Below, piece after piece: positions 8,669 through 17,997 of a stretch of 64,000 nucleotides of DNA; within the stretch, counting starts at the first letter, position 1, and every line of letters begins with the position of its first letter. The DNA comes from Paenibacillus terrigena DSM 21567 (GTDB lineage Bacteria > Bacillota > Bacilli > Paenibacillales > Paenibacillaceae). A model generated the notes under the pieces. It saw only the letters and a program-made list of their open reading frames with translations, was not told the origin of the DNA and searched no databases. Position numbers and translations under genes: made by a program. The DNA is taken from NCBI RefSeq assembly GCF_000374845.1, contig NZ_KB895412.1, positions 567,056 through 631,055 of the forward strand. The letters run 5' to 3'.

Positions 8669-10072
8669 ATGGTTTATGAGGACGGGGAATATCATTTGAT
8701 TTTTGTGCTGATTGTATTGTGGATTGCGTCTCTATTATTACTACTATCCGGCTGGCGCAATCGCTCGGCCCGCTGGCTGAGCAGCGTCGCATTCTGCGGT
8801 GGTTCGGGTGCCCTGGCATCCGTGCTGCAAGAAGTGATACGGCCTGTCGTATCGGTTCTTGGGGGAACAGCAACAACGGATGAAGGTCTCTATATCGCTA
8901 TGACGGTCTTCTCGTTAATTAGCTATTATGGATTGCCCTACTGTTATGTAAGATTCGCGGGAACATACCATGGATTACCGCAACTGCAGCCGAAATGGCG
9001 CTCGCTCCATTGGCTCTTGCTATTACCTGTCGTAGGTATGTTCCTCATTCATCACTATTATCCACCAGATTATAACGTGCTTGTCTACTGGGCGGTACCT
9101 TATATTGTCATCGGGACAGTGCTTATTGTGCGTAAGCGCGGTGTCCAGCCGTGGGAGCAGCGTTCCCATCAGGTGACGATGATAGCGGTCGTTCCTGCTG
9201 TCTTATTCGCGATGGTGATGAATTATGTGATGCCGGCGCTTGGCATCTACGAGATGTGGCGGTATAACGTCTGGACGATCACACTTGCTTTTCTGATCTT
9301 CGTGACCGCTTTGTTCAAATCGGGCTTCCTTGGGGTCCAGCTCTATATTGAGCGCCGCCAAATGGATCGGACGCTCCGAGCGATTACTTCCGGGACAGCG
9401 ATTCTAAATCATGCGATTAAGAATGATATTGGCAAAATCCAGCTCTACTGCGACAAGCTTATCTCTTCGCCAAACAAAGATTCTCAGGATGAGCTGAGGC
9501 AAGATGTGAAGGTGATAGCGCGTGCTGCGACACATATTCAGGAAATGGTGAGCCGTGTGCAGCATAATACACAGGATTTGGTCCTCAGACCGGAACCGGT
9601 ACAACTTGAGACATTAATCTCGGAGACGATCGAGATGCTTCGTCCAAAGCTTACGCAATCGGGTATCGAGGTCAGCACGTCATGGGGCGATGATCAAGCG
9701 TTGATGGAACTTGTCATTGATCGCGCTCAAGTTCATGAGACACTACATAATATTATGATGAATGCCATTGAAGCGATGCTGCAAGGGGGCAAGCTGAGAA
9801 TTCTACGGAATGAGACCAAGCGGTTGTGGATCGTAAGCATTGAAGATACAGGGGACGGTATTCCGAAGGAACATCTGGGCAAGGTGATGAACCCATTCTT
9901 CACGACGAAGGCAAGCAGCTCGAACAACTTTGGGCTGGGACTGGCTTACTGTTATCAAGTGATGAAGAAGCATGGCGGGACGATGCGAATCGAGAGCCGT
10001 CCATCGGGCGGAACAACAGTCTATTTACATTTTGCCAAAAATAAACGAGCAAGTCGGGAGGCTGGAGCATGA
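8669..10072 (+). CDS. membrane sensor histidine kinase
   Basis: 467 residues if the first ATG is used. Six or seven hydrophobic segments span residues ~10-220, followed by the dimerisation region with NHAIKND (His248 as likely phosphoacceptor). The ATPase domain has an N box (NIMMNAIEAM), G1 (DTGDGIP), F box (NPFFTTK) and G2 (GLGLAYCY). It should autophosphorylate and pass phosphate to the regulator encoded next, overlapping by 4 bp (ATGA). The ATG at 8669 has no RBS and sits at the predicted transcript start. TTG at 8696, preceded by GAGGACGGGGA, is a good alternative and leaves the first membrane segment intact. The input signal is unknown. Confidence 0.9.
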   Translation: MVYEDGEYHLIFVLIVLWIASLLLLLSGWRNRSARWLSSVAFCGGSGALASVLQEVIRPVVSVLGGTATTDEGLYIAMTVFSLISYYGLPYCYVRFAGTYHGLPQLQPKWRSLHWLLLLPVVGMFLIHHYYPPDYNVLVYWAVPYIVIGTVLIVRKRGVQPWEQRSHQVTMIAVVPAVLFAMVMNYVMPALGIYEMWRYNVWTITLAFLIFVTALFKSGFLGVQLYIERRQMDRTLRAITSGTAILNHAIKNDIGKIQLYCDKLISSPNKDSQDELRQDVKVIARAATHIQEMVSRVQHNTQDLVLRPEPVQLETLISETIEMLRPKLTQSGIEVSTSWGDDQALMELVIDRAQVHETLHNIMMNAIEAMLQGGKLRILRNETKRLWIVSIEDTGDGIPKEHLGKVMNPFFTTKASSSNNFGLGLAYCYQVMKKHGGTMRIESRPSGGTTVYLHFAKNKRASREAGA

Positions 10073-10722
10073 CAATGATTCGCGTGCTCCTCGTGGAGGA
10101 TGACGAGGATTGGAGAAGGGGGTTGTCCGCTTATGTCACGAAAGAGGCGGATATGGAGGTCATTGGTACGGCTGCAAACGCGGCTGATGCACGTACGCTT
10201 GCTCCAGCCTTGAACCCGGATGTCATCCTCATGGATATCATGCTGGTTGATTCGATGGAGGGGATTGCATTAACCGCCGAAATTAGTGCGTTGTGTGAGG
10301 CGAAAATTATTATGCTCTCGTCGTTGACGGAGAAGCAGGTGATCTTCGATGCGTTCAAAGCGGGGGCGGTTAATTATCTGGTGAAGTCCGACTTTGGGGC
10401 GATTCCTGGGGCGATACGTGAGGCTTATCGTGAGAGTTCGCCGATTGACGCGCAGGTTGCCGAGCAAATCCGAGAGGAGTTCCGCCGCTTGAAGCAGATG
10501 GAACAAGAGTATGAGGCGAAGAAGCTGAAGGATCTGATCACGCCGGCCGAAATTCAAGTCTTGTCGATGATCGACCAAGGTTATACGCAGACACAAATCG
10601 CCGATAAATTCGTGATCTCCATTCGTACCGTGAAAAATCACGTAAGCCATATTCTGAAGAAGCTGCCAGGCAAGAGCAGTAAAGAAGCGGCTAAGAAGGC
10701 GAAGGACATGGGCTTGTTTTAG
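10069..10722 (+). CDS. response regulator, NarL/LuxR family
   Basis: 217 residues. The receiver domain has acidic residues VEDDED (about 9-14), phosphoacceptor Asp56 in VILMDIM, and a conserved Lys in YLVKSD. A helical linker (~135-160) leads to a LuxR-type helix-turn-helix at ~155-215 (TPAEIQVLSMIDQGYTQTQIA, then SIRTVKNHV). It overlaps the kinase gene by 4 bp, so the two are translationally coupled cognate partners. ATG at 10075 is a possible alternative start. Targets are unknown. Confidence 0.95.
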   Translation: MTMIRVLLVEDDEDWRRGLSAYVTKEADMEVIGTAANAADARTLAPALNPDVILMDIMLVDSMEGIALTAEISALCEAKIIMLSSLTEKQVIFDAFKAGAVNYLVKSDFGAIPGAIREAYRESSPIDAQVAEQIREEFRRLKQMEQEYEAKKLKDLITPAEIQVLSMIDQGYTQTQIADKFVISIRTVKNHVSHILKKLPGKSSKEAAKKAKDMGLF

Positions 10723-10728
10723 GTAAAG

Positions 10729-10764
10729 GAGTACCTGCTTGATGTAAGAGCAGGTACTCTTTTT
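10729..10764 (+). terminator. terminator of the two-component operon
   Basis: GAGTACCTGCT (10729-10739) pairs perfectly with AGCAGGTACTC (10749-10759), followed by TTTTT. Confidence 0.92.
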
Positions 10765-10772
10765 CATGTATG

Positions 10773-10920
10773 CAATGAATAGTGGATCGGGGAGGGTATC
10801 TCTTTCCAGTCGATTCTTGTCCGCCCTTTGCGATGATTGGAATAGTCGGTGGCAAAGGGCTCCCAAAGATCGAACGCAGGCTCTTCCAAGAGACACCCTC
10901 CTCCTACGGGTTATTCATTG
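10773..10920. ncRNA. candidate structured RNA, copy 1 of a two-copy family
   Basis: The element is a long interrupted hairpin. Closing helix: 10773-10781 with 10912-10920 (CAATGAATA/TATTCATTG). Outer helix: 10791-10804 with 10888-10901 (14 pairs, one mismatch). Middle helix: TCGAT 10810-10814 with ATCGA 10869-10873. Inner helix: GCCCTTTGC 10823-10831 with GCAAAGGGC 10852-10860. The apical loop is 20 nt. The same plan with different but complementary helix sequences occurs inverted at 59767-59915. The transcribed strand is not settled. It lies between the two-component terminator and the CotD-like gene. A GTG-started frame crossing it (10782-10979) is probably chance. I do not recognise the class. 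Confidence 0.72.
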
Positions 10921-10934
10921 AACAGGCCATGATG

Positions 10935-10968
10935 CCCGTACCTACCCTTAAATCAGGGCAGGTACGGG
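10935..10968. repeat. inverted repeat between the structured RNA and the coat gene
   Basis: CCCGTACCT (10935-10943) and AGGTACGGG (10960-10968) form a 9-bp stem. There is no T-run on either side, so a terminator role for the minus-strand coat gene is only possible. Confidence 0.5.
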
Positions 10969-10975
10969 ATGGGGA

Positions 10976-11377
10976 TTAGCGGGATTTACGGTTGCTGCGA
11001 GTGCTTTTACGAACGGCTTTAGTACGGGCACGCATGCCACAGTGTACGTCTGATTCGGTGACGTGGCAGAAATGTTGCGGGACAGGGATCGTGTGATGTT
11101 GGTTAACGACATTGACTGGATGAACGATCGGTTGTGTTGCTGTGTGGTACTTGTTGTTAACAACCGTTTGCGTTGGAGCTACAATCGCTGGCAATGTGGA
11201 TGGTTGCATAGGCATAGGCATAGGCATAGGCTGCATTGCGTAAGGGCTAACATTCGATGGACCCATGTTAGATGGACCCATGTTGGATGGACCCATGTTC
11301 GACGGGCCTACGTTCGCAGGACTAACATTAGAAGGATATCCCATTGGTTTCATGTTGCTTCCACAATTACGTTTCAT
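10976..11377 (-). CDS. spore coat protein, CotD-like
   Basis: About 133 residues from the ATG at 11377. That start follows AAAGGAGATGA at suitable spacing; an ATG at 11389 overlaps the ribosome site and is unlikely. The N-terminal half has tandem PSN(M/V)GPSN repeats, then a Pro/Met stretch. The C-terminal half has a His-rich segment (KYHTATQPIVHPVNVVNQHH...HFCHVTESDVHCG), which resembles CotD inner coat proteins, and then a very basic tail. It is probably made late in the mother cell. Family assignment rests on the His-rich pattern, so it is moderate. Confidence 0.7.
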   Translation of the reverse strand: MKRNCGSNMKPMGYPSNVSPANVGPSNMGPSNMGPSNMGPSNVSPYAMQPMPMPMPMQPSTLPAIVAPTQTVVNNKYHTATQPIVHPVNVVNQHHTIPVPQHFCHVTESDVHCGMRARTKAVRKSTRSNRKSR

Positions 11378-11577
11378 TTTTAAATTCATCTCCTTTAGCC
11401 GAATTAATATACAATACGTAATACGCCTCCGCCCTGCTTGTTCATTTGCCCCTGGTATAACAGTTTATTTTTTGTGGTGAAGGTACTATAAGAAGATGGT
11501 ACTATTCGTTATCGGATTCCAAGCTACAATGGAATTATGACCAGGTCATAAAGTTCCAGGTGAGGAGAGGGTAACGG

Positions 11578-13182
11578 ATGATTCATCGAATAGAGCGGAA
11601 CTGGCCGACATTGCTCGGCGCAATATTCATATTCATTGCATTAATCACATTGCTCAAATATTCCATTGATCTCGACTTCATTCATGATTCGACGAAGATT
11701 GGCGCAGGTATTCTGGCGGGGTGCGGACTGGTCGTGGCAGGTCTTCGTGGGGCCCTGCGTTCTAACACGGTCATCAGTGAGGTGTTTACGGGACTCGGTA
11801 TCGCACTGCTCTATATGACCTGCTCCTTCGCAGGTGTCTATTATAGTCTGTGGGACTCGATGGTTGTCTTGTTATCCATGCTCGCAATCACCGTTGGTAC
11901 ATGTACCTATGCAGTTCGGTTCAACTCTCGACTCTTGATGTCCATTGGGCTGGTCGGAGCGATTTTGTCACCTATTGTCATGCAGCCGGTGACGGATCAA
12001 GTATTCTCGTTGTTCCTCTATCTGCTCGTTATTAACTCAGCATTCTGGTATATCAGCGTCATGAAGAAGTGGCTCGAGCTTCGGTTAGTTAGCTTTATTG
12101 GCACATGGATTCTCTATGCCGTGTATTTCATCTTGTTCCATCCGGACGTCGATAGGTTCTGGAGTAAGCCTTTTTTATATGCTCTTGCCGCATACGGCTT
12201 TTATTTCATCGCCATGTTCATCGCTTCGTATAAGGAACAGCTGAAATTCAATGGCTTGCATGTGTACTTGGGAATTGCAAACGCAGTGATCTTCGGGTTA
12301 TGGTCGCTCGTGCTGGTTCGAGGCTTCGTGTCATTCGCGGTACCTATGTTCGTGATGGGTGTTCTGTACATTGCAGCGGCCATTGTGGTGCAGCGGCTTG
12401 TAAAGGTATGGAGTATGCCAGTCATGACGAAGCTTTTTGGCGGATTGCTGCTTGTCATTATTGCAACATCGCAATTCGGCAAAGGATGGGAATATAAACC
12501 GCTGATTAGCGTCTATCTCTGGGTCTTCATTGCCGCAACTGTACTGGTTACTGCGAAATGGTGCGCGATAGAGGGGCTTAAATACGCAAGCGTGACGATC
12601 TGGGCTTCCATTGGTCTCTATTGGTACGTTGTCACGTGGAGTACGCCGCGCGGGGAATGGTTCGGTGTATTCATCCCTTTTCTGAACTGGGGAGCAGTTG
12701 CATGGATGCTGCTTGCTTTATTCGGCTTCTATATGTCGCTTCATTTGGATGTGAAGGGGTTAAGTTCGTGGGGACAAAAAATGATGTCAACGGTATTGTC
12801 CCTTATGAGCCATTTTATTGTAGGGGGCTTGCTAACGGTCCAAGTTCAGACGTTATTCGAAGTGTACGAATTCCGGGGTGTGGGATTAACATTATCGATC
12901 TCATGGGCACTCTACTCCTTGCTCTTGTTCCTCTGGGGAGCGTACAGTAATCAATGGTTCTTCCGGATTTTCGGTACGGCTGTGCTCTTGCTTGTTGCTG
13001 CAAAAACGATGATTATCGACCTTGCTGAACAAGCGACGATTTACAAAGTGGTCGTGTTCCTTGTGTTAGGGGGAATCTGCTTCATGATCTCCTACATTAA
13101 TTCCAAGTGGAACCCTCCGCAAGTGCCAACAACGCCTGCTCAGCCGCAACCAGAAGAATTGAATTGGGAAGATGATCTATAA
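11578..13182 (+). CDS. DUF2339-type multi-spanning membrane protein
   Basis: 534 residues, nearly all hydrophobic, with roughly 14 predicted membrane segments. The repeated IGAGILAGCGLVVAGLR / GLGIALLYM pattern is typical of DUF2339 proteins. A short hydrophilic Pro/Gln tail follows. The RBS is GTGAGGAGAGGGTAACGG. The function of the family is not established. The gene appears monocistronic, with a strong hairpin behind it. Confidence 0.8.
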   Translation: MIHRIERNWPTLLGAIFIFIALITLLKYSIDLDFIHDSTKIGAGILAGCGLVVAGLRGALRSNTVISEVFTGLGIALLYMTCSFAGVYYSLWDSMVVLLSMLAITVGTCTYAVRFNSRLLMSIGLVGAILSPIVMQPVTDQVFSLFLYLLVINSAFWYISVMKKWLELRLVSFIGTWILYAVYFILFHPDVDRFWSKPFLYALAAYGFYFIAMFIASYKEQLKFNGLHVYLGIANAVIFGLWSLVLVRGFVSFAVPMFVMGVLYIAAAIVVQRLVKVWSMPVMTKLFGGLLLVIIATSQFGKGWEYKPLISVYLWVFIAATVLVTAKWCAIEGLKYASVTIWASIGLYWYVVTWSTPRGEWFGVFIPFLNWGAVAWMLLALFGFYMSLHLDVKGLSSWGQKMMSTVLSLMSHFIVGGLLTVQVQTLFEVYEFRGVGLTLSISWALYSLLLFLWGAYSNQWFFRIFGTAVLLLVAAKTMIIDLAEQATIYKVVVFLVLGGICFMISYINSKWNPPQVPTTPAQPQPEELNWEDDL

Positions 13183-13193
13183 ATTCATACGCC

Positions 13194-13242
13194 AAAAAAC
13201 AAAGTGCCAAGGTCACTTAAGACGCGGGCACTTTGTTTTTTT
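13194..13242. terminator. bidirectional terminator
   Basis: AAAAAACAAAGTGCC (13194-13208) pairs with GGCACTTTGTTTTTTT (13227-13242). A-run and T-run flank both sides, so it can end the membrane-protein gene on plus and the small gene on minus. Confidence 0.9.
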
Positions 13243-13266
13243 GAATGCAGGACTAGCCGAACAGGG

Positions 13267-13413
13267 TTAATCCGTTTTCTTCTTCTTCCCTGTGTTGAAA
13301 GGTGTGACCGACTTGGCTCCTTCAATCGTATCATTGACGAAGGCCATGTCTTGATTTTTGGCTTTCATGTTCGTGGTACCGGTATAATTGCCCTTGTGTG
13401 TTTTATTTTCCAT
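13267..13413 (-). CDS. small basic protein of 48 residues
   Basis: Short minus-strand frame starting MENKTHKGNYTGTTNMKAK and ending NTGKKKKTD. ATG at 13413 is preceded by GGGGTGAAGCGCACA, a good ribosome site, and the bidirectional terminator lies just behind the stop. The protein is hydrophilic, Lys/Thr/Asn-rich and lacks Cys. Size and composition resemble small spore proteins, but I recognise no family. The RBS, compactness and terminator make it likely to be real. Confidence 0.65.
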   Translation of the reverse strand: MENKTHKGNYTGTTNMKAKNQDMAFVNDTIEGAKSVTPFNTGKKKKTD

Positions 13414-13526
13414 TGTGCGCTTCACCCCGGTTATGAGATAGTTAAGACGATACAGTTAAAGTCTAGCCAATGACTAGGCTTTTTATGTGTTTGTGGTTAT
13501 AATGATAAAGATATTTTAGACGAATA

Positions 13527-13535
13527 TGTTATAAT
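13527..13535 (+). promoter_or_regulatory. extended -10 upstream of ychF
   Basis: TGTTATAAT, a perfect extended -10, lies ~35 bp upstream of the gene. A second TATAAT occurs at about 13498. Confidence 0.55.
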
Positions 13536-13569
13536 GATTAGATGAACCTTGAAGGAGTTGCGAATAGAT

Positions 13570-14670
13570 ATGGCATTGAAAGCGGGAATCGTTGGTTTGC
13601 CGAACGTAGGTAAATCGACTTTGTTTAATGCAATTACACAAGCAGGTGCGGAATCAGCGAACTATCCTTTCTGTACGATTGATCCGAACGTGGGCGTCGT
13701 TGAAGTACCGGATGAGCGCCTAGATAAATTGACAGAGTTGGTTACACCGAATAAGACGGTACCTACAGCATTCGAATTTATCGATATCGCTGGTATTGTG
13801 CGCGGTGCGAGCAAAGGGGAAGGACTAGGGAACAAGTTCCTTGCACATATCCGTGAAGTCGATGCGATCGTACATGTGGTGCGCTGCTTCGTAGATGAGA
13901 ACATCACGCATGTCGACGGCAAAGTTGATCCAATCAGCGACATTCAGACGATCAACTTGGAGCTCGTGCTTGCGGATCTTGAGAGCGTTGAGAAGCGTAT
14001 CGAACGTTCCAAGAAGAATATGAAGGGCGGTAACAAGCAGTACGCAGCCGAAGTGGAAGTGCTGGAGAAGGTAAAAGAAGCTCTCTATGCAGACATGCCT
14101 GCCCGCAGCGTGGAATTAACGGATGATGAGAAATTGGTGATTCGTGATCTTCACTTGCTTACGATGAAGCCTGTTCTATATGCGGCAAATGTGAGTGAAG
14201 ATGGCGTCACAAGTGCTGACGACAATGAATATGTTATCAAAGTAAAGGAATTCGCAGCGGCCGAGAATGCAGAAGTCGTGCCGATCAGCGCCAAAGTAGA
14301 GGCGGAGATTGCAGAACTTGAAGGCGAAGACAAAGCGATGTTCCTCGAAGAATTGGGTCTTGAGGAATCTGGTTTGAACCGTCTTATCAAAGCGGCTTAC
14401 CGTCTACTTGGATTGTATACGTATTTTACAGCGGGAGTACAGGAAGTTCGTGCTTGGACGATTCGTAAAGGGATGAAAGCACCGCAAGCGGCAGGTGTCA
14501 TTCATAGTGACTTCGAACGCGGCTTCATCCGTGCAGAGGTTGTATCCTATGATGATCTCGTTGCAGCAGGTTCGATGAACGTTGCGAAAGAACGCGGACA
14601 GCTTCGTCTCGAAGGTAAAGAGTATGTTGTTAAAGACGGCGATGTTATGCATTTCCGGTTTAACGTATAG
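13570..14670 (+). CDS. ychF: redox-regulated ATPase YchF (Obg family)
   Basis: 366 residues, the usual length. It begins [17 protein letters not shown] with the P-loop at residues ~8-16. It has the switch motif [19 protein letters not shown], a coiled-coil insertion at ~130-200 and a C-terminal TGS domain. YchF/OLA1 proteins bind ribosomes and hydrolyse ATP rather than GTP. The RBS GAAGGAG is at ~13551-13557 with ~12 nt spacing. An in-frame TTG upstream overlaps the site and is rejected. Confidence 0.96.
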   Translation: MALKAGIVGLPNVGKSTLFNAITQAGAESANYPFCTIDPNVGVVEVPDERLDKLTELVTPNKTVPTAFEFIDIAGIVRGASKGEGLGNKFLAHIREVDAIVHVVRCFVDENITHVDGKVDPISDIQTINLELVLADLESVEKRIERSKKNMKGGNKQYAAEVEVLEKVKEALYADMPARSVELTDDEKLVIRDLHLLTMKPVLYAANVSEDGVTSADDNEYVIKVKEFAAAENAEVVPISAKVEAEIAELEGEDKAMFLEELGLEESGLNRLIKAAYRLLGLYTYFTAGVQEVRAWTIRKGMKAPQAAGVIHSDFERGFIRAEVVSYDDLVAAGSMNVAKERGQLRLEGKEYVVKDGDVMHFRFNV

Positions 14671-14688
14671 AACTTGTATACCTTTTCT

Positions 14689-14717
14689 AAGGCTGGGGGC
14701 AGATGCCCTCAGCCTCC
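14689..14717 (+). terminator. weak hairpin after ychF
   Basis: AAGGCTGGGGGC and GCCCTCAGCCT form a stem with a 4-nt loop. It has no T-run on plus, but it lies between converging genes. Confidence 0.45.
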
Positions 14718-14735
14718 TCACTATTTGGGGACGCC

Positions 14736-15290
14736 TCAAGGGACGAAGTAGCTGCGTAAGATCAGGTAGTCGATGGAGAGGGATTGGAATTTCTGACCTT
14801 CAGGGCTATTCGGATCATAGGGATTGGACTGCGGCAGTATCCCCAGCCAGACGTAGGATTCGTTACTCTTCAGCACTGTCCCTGGGATCGGCCCATCTTC
14901 GGCACGCAGCTTCTGATAAGCTTTGCGAGAAAGGCGTGTGATGGTTAATAAAGGCGCTTCTTTTTGGGTGAACTTACCACCCGGTGAGAAGACGAATACC
15001 GTCTCCCATTCCGCTGTTGGAATTTCTTTTCCTCTACGCTCGATCGCAATGAAATTATTTTTCCATTTGGTAGGTAAATTAAATTTGAACTGACATTGTT
15101 CACTATGAAATACATTACCTGTATACTTAATCGGCTTCGGGGGTTGGTCGTACATGAGGTGTTCCTGCTCACTCGGTTTTTCCGGTTCTTTGGTCTCTTC
15201 CTTATTTGGTTCAGGTTGACAGCTAGTCAGGAGAATCAAGATGATTAGGGCGAGCGCAATACGGAAAGGACCGTTCTTCGATGGTTTCAT
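14736..15290 (-). CDS. lipoprotein of unknown function
   Basis: 184 residues. Type II signal peptide with lipobox LTSC at ~residues 21-24, then a Glu/Pro/Lys-rich linker (~25-50) and a ~130-residue domain. The domain starts with FHSEQCQFKFNLPTKWKNN, reminiscent of secreted beta-sandwich domains, and no family is assigned. The RBS AAAGGAGGAC precedes the ATG. It converges on ychF and is divergent from prfA. Confidence 0.8.
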   Translation of the reverse strand: MKPSKNGPFRIALALIILILLTSCQPEPNKEETKEPEKPSEQEHLMYDQPPKPIKYTGNVFHSEQCQFKFNLPTKWKNNFIAIERRGKEIPTAEWETVFVFSPGGKFTQKEAPLLTITRLSRKAYQKLRAEDGPIPGTVLKSNESYVWLGILPQSNPYDPNSPEGQKFQSLSIDYLILRSYFVP

Positions 15291-15561
15291 TGAACGTAAG
15301 TCCTCCTTTTATTCTGGTGACTATCATAACACGTAGTATGGCAATTTTCCGCTTGAATTTATGCTGGCTTGGATAATTGACGAATTTTGCAAGAGATGAC
15401 TAGGTTTTTCGATGGTTTCTGGTTATAATGGTTAAGGACTTTGGGTCCGTACGTAAAATGTGAGAGAGTCAGGTGATTCCGGTGTAGATAGACAATATGC
15501 TGGAGACCGTTCAAATAGATAGCATATGTAGAAAATAATCAATAATTGAGGTGATTCCATC

Positions 15562-16632
15562 ATGATCGATAAATTGCAATCGTTAGCAGATCGTTATGAT
15601 AAATTGAGTGAGTTATTGTGTGATCCAGATGTGACGAACGATTCGAAGAAGCTGCGTGAATATTCGAAAGAGCAGTCCGATCTGCAAGAGACGTATGAAG
15701 CGTACACAGAATATAAGACCGTCATGGAAGAGCTCGAAGCGGCGAAAATGATGCAAGCTGAGAAGCTCGACGATGAGATGAAAGAAATGGTCAAAATGGA
15801 GATTGATGAGCTTAGCTCTCGTCAGAAGGAGCTGGAGGAGCGTATTCACATTCTCTTGCTGCCAAAAGATCCGAATGATGATAAGAACGTTATCGTCGAG
15901 ATCCGCGGTGCGGCAGGCGGCGATGAAGCGGCGTTATTCGCTGCGGATTTATATCGGATGTACACGCGTTATGCAGATGCACAAGGCTGGCGTGTTGAAT
16001 TGATGGATGTGAACATGAACGACCTTGGCGGCTACAAAGAGGTTATCTTCATGATCAATGGTAAAGGTGCTTACAGCCGTCTGAAATACGAGAGTGGCGC
16101 ACACCGCGTACAGCGTATTCCGGCAACGGAATCGGGCGGACGTATTCATACATCGACTTCAACGGTCGCTGTGCTACCGGAAGTTGAAGATCTCGATATT
16201 GAAATTCACGATAAAGATATTCGCGTAGATACGTTCTGTTCGAGTGGTGCGGGCGGTCAGTCCGTTAATACGACGAAATCGGCCGTTCGTGTAACGCATA
16301 TTCCAACAGGGATCGTGGCAACATGTCAGGATGGGAAATCGCAGAACTCCAATAAGGATAAAGCATTGCAAGTATTGCGCGCTCGGATCTTCGACGTGAT
16401 GCGTCAAGAAGAAGAGGCAAAATATGCAGGCGAGCGGAAGAGCAAAGTCGGAACGGGCGACCGTAGTGAGCGTATTCGTACGTACAATTATCCGCAGAGC
16501 CGTGTGACGGATCACCGTATTGGCCTAACATTGCACAAGCTGGATGCTATCATGAACGGTGACATGAATGAGATTATTTCATCGTTGACGCTTGCCGAGC
16601 AGGCTGAAATGATGGAGAAAGTCAACGCGTAA
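15562..16632 (+). CDS. prfA: peptide chain release factor 1
   Basis: 356 residues. The N-terminal coiled-coil domain is followed by [16 protein letters not shown], the stop-codon-recognition domain with [19 protein letters not shown], and the GGQ motif in [12 protein letters not shown] that triggers peptidyl-tRNA hydrolysis at UAA and UAG. The RBS is TTGAGGTGATTCC. It is followed after 51 bp by prmC, which methylates the GGQ glutamine, the conserved pairing. Confidence 0.98.
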   Translation: MIDKLQSLADRYDKLSELLCDPDVTNDSKKLREYSKEQSDLQETYEAYTEYKTVMEELEAAKMMQAEKLDDEMKEMVKMEIDELSSRQKELEERIHILLLPKDPNDDKNVIVEIRGAAGGDEAALFAADLYRMYTRYADAQGWRVELMDVNMNDLGGYKEVIFMINGKGAYSRLKYESGAHRVQRIPATESGGRIHTSTSTVAVLPEVEDLDIEIHDKDIRVDTFCSSGAGGQSVNTTKSAVRVTHIPTGIVATCQDGKSQNSNKDKALQVLRARIFDVMRQEEEAKYAGERKSKVGTGDRSERIRTYNYPQSRVTDHRIGLTLHKLDAIMNGDMNEIISSLTLAEQAEMMEKVNA

Positions 16633-16683
16633 CAGCTCCGCTCGAGAGCATGATCTTTCGTAGAGAAAAGAGCGTGGATATAG

Positions 16684-17553
16684 ATGAATGGTACAATTCG
16701 CGAAGCCTTGCTAGAGGCTTCTTCTTTTTTAGCACAGCATCAAGTGATGGAACCGTCGCATAATGCGGAGCTCTTGCTCTGCCACTTGCTTGGCTTAGGC
16801 CGTGCAGAGTTCTTTATGCGAATGACGGAGCTGTTCCCGGTGGAACATACGGCGGCATGGCAAATGGTGCTGGCGCGCAAAGCGGCCGGTGAGCCTGCAC
16901 AATATATCATAGGGGAGCAGGAGTTCTATGGGCTTCCTTTTGAGGTAACCCCTGATGTATTGATTCCGCGGCCGGAGACGGAACTGCTCGTCGAAGCGAT
17001 CGTGAAGGAGGGGCGCCGTCTCTGGCCTGACGGCGAGCCGACGGTCTGCGACATCGGCACCGGGAGCGGAGCGATTGCGGTGACGCTGGCGGTTCAGTGT
17101 CCGATGTGGCAGGTTAACGCATCGGACATCTCAGGCGCTGCGCTGGCTGTAGCGCAGCACAATGCAGCGCGCCACGGCGCAGCGGCGCGCATCGCGTGGC
17201 ACAGCGGCGACCTGTTGGCGCCGCTGGCGGGCATGAGATTGGACATCCTGGTGTCCAATCCGCCTTACATCCCCGCGGAGACGATCGCGGGGTTGCAGCC
17301 CGAGGTGCGCGACTTCGAGCCGCGCACCGCATTGGACGGCGGTACGGACGGACTCGATCCGTACCGCCGTATGCTCGCGCAGCTGCCGCTGCTGGCAGCC
17401 GTGCCGCGCGTCGTGGGCTTCGAGCTTGGGCAAGGCCAAGCTCGTGAGGTCGCCGCCTGGATGGAGGCGGCGGGGCATTGGGACACGGTGTACATCGTGT
17501 CTGATTACGCGGGCATTGAGCGGCATGTGATCGCGGTGCGTGAGCAGGCATAA
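16684..17553 (+). CDS. prmC: release factor glutamine methyltransferase
   Basis: 289 residues. N-terminal helical domain (~1-80), then a Rossmann methyltransferase domain with VCDIGTGSGAIAV (SAM-binding motif I) and the NPPY active-site motif at ~residues 195-198. It N5-methylates the Gln of the GGQ motif in release factors. The second half (about 17000-17530) is much richer in GC, with many GCG/CGC codons, than prfA or the first half. It is a possible member of the GC-rich islands seen in this window. Confidence 0.96.
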   Translation: MNGTIREALLEASSFLAQHQVMEPSHNAELLLCHLLGLGRAEFFMRMTELFPVEHTAAWQMVLARKAAGEPAQYIIGEQEFYGLPFEVTPDVLIPRPETELLVEAIVKEGRRLWPDGEPTVCDIGTGSGAIAVTLAVQCPMWQVNASDISGAALAVAQHNAARHGAAARIAWHSGDLLAPLAGMRLDILVSNPPYIPAETIAGLQPEVRDFEPRTALDGGTDGLDPYRRMLAQLPLLAAVPRVVGFELGQGQAREVAAWMEAAGHWDTVYIVSDYAGIERHVIAVREQA

Positions 17554-17631
17554 GCGTGTTATGAACGGTATATAAGAAAAAGGGGCTGTCCCACATTGTT
17601 CGTATGGCGGGGGAATGCCCCGAATTTAAGC

Positions 17632-17682
17632 GAAAGGACCTCAAACTCCACTGTGATGTGGGGCAAGAGGTCTTTCTTTTTA
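17632..17682 (+). terminator. hairpin terminator after prmC
   Basis: GAAAGGACCTC (17632-17642) pairs with GAGGTCTTTC (17667-17676), followed by a T-run. Just upstream, CCCACAT (~17590) can pair with ATGTGGG (~17657), giving competing folds. Confidence 0.7.
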
Positions 17683-17796
17683 ATACACAATATTCATCAC
17701 TATGTGGGGGGCGTATCGTCTTGTCTAGCTGTCCGTCACGCAAGCTCTATACTGGATTATTGCACTAATTTCCGTACAATTTTCCCCAATACAGTG

Positions 17797-17934
17797 CCTA
17801 TGTTGGAAAATTGCACTGTAGCTGTTGAATTTCAAGGTATATCGTAGGAATTAGCCTACGTATCCTGCAAATATCCAACATAGGTGCGTAATAGGCACTT
17901 ATTGATGCTCTATCCTGCATATATCCAACTTAGG
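17797..17934. repeat. ~50-bp intergenic repeats (locus 2)
   Basis: TATCCTGCAAATATCCAACATAGG at 17861-17884 recurs at 17911-17934 with two changes (50-bp period). An inverted copy of its core lies at 17797-17815 (CCTATGTTGGAAAATTGCA). Related but more diverged sequence is at 651-790. No coding potential is seen between 17690 and 17990. Confidence 0.7.
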
Positions 17935-17997
17935 CCACACCGCAGGACGTGGCATCCCCATGGCCTTCAGACGACGATCTCCGAGGATTTCACCACC

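Noticed and set aside
10773-10920. 6S RNA (ssrS) or T-box leader
   Set aside because: The long interrupted hairpin recalls 6S RNA, but I cannot see its diagnostic bubble sequences, the element is shorter, and it occurs twice with different helices. No T-box motif or synthetase gene is present.
10782-10979. GTG-started 65-residue frame
   Set aside because: It coincides with the structured RNA copy 1, and copy 2 keeps the RNA structure but not this frame.
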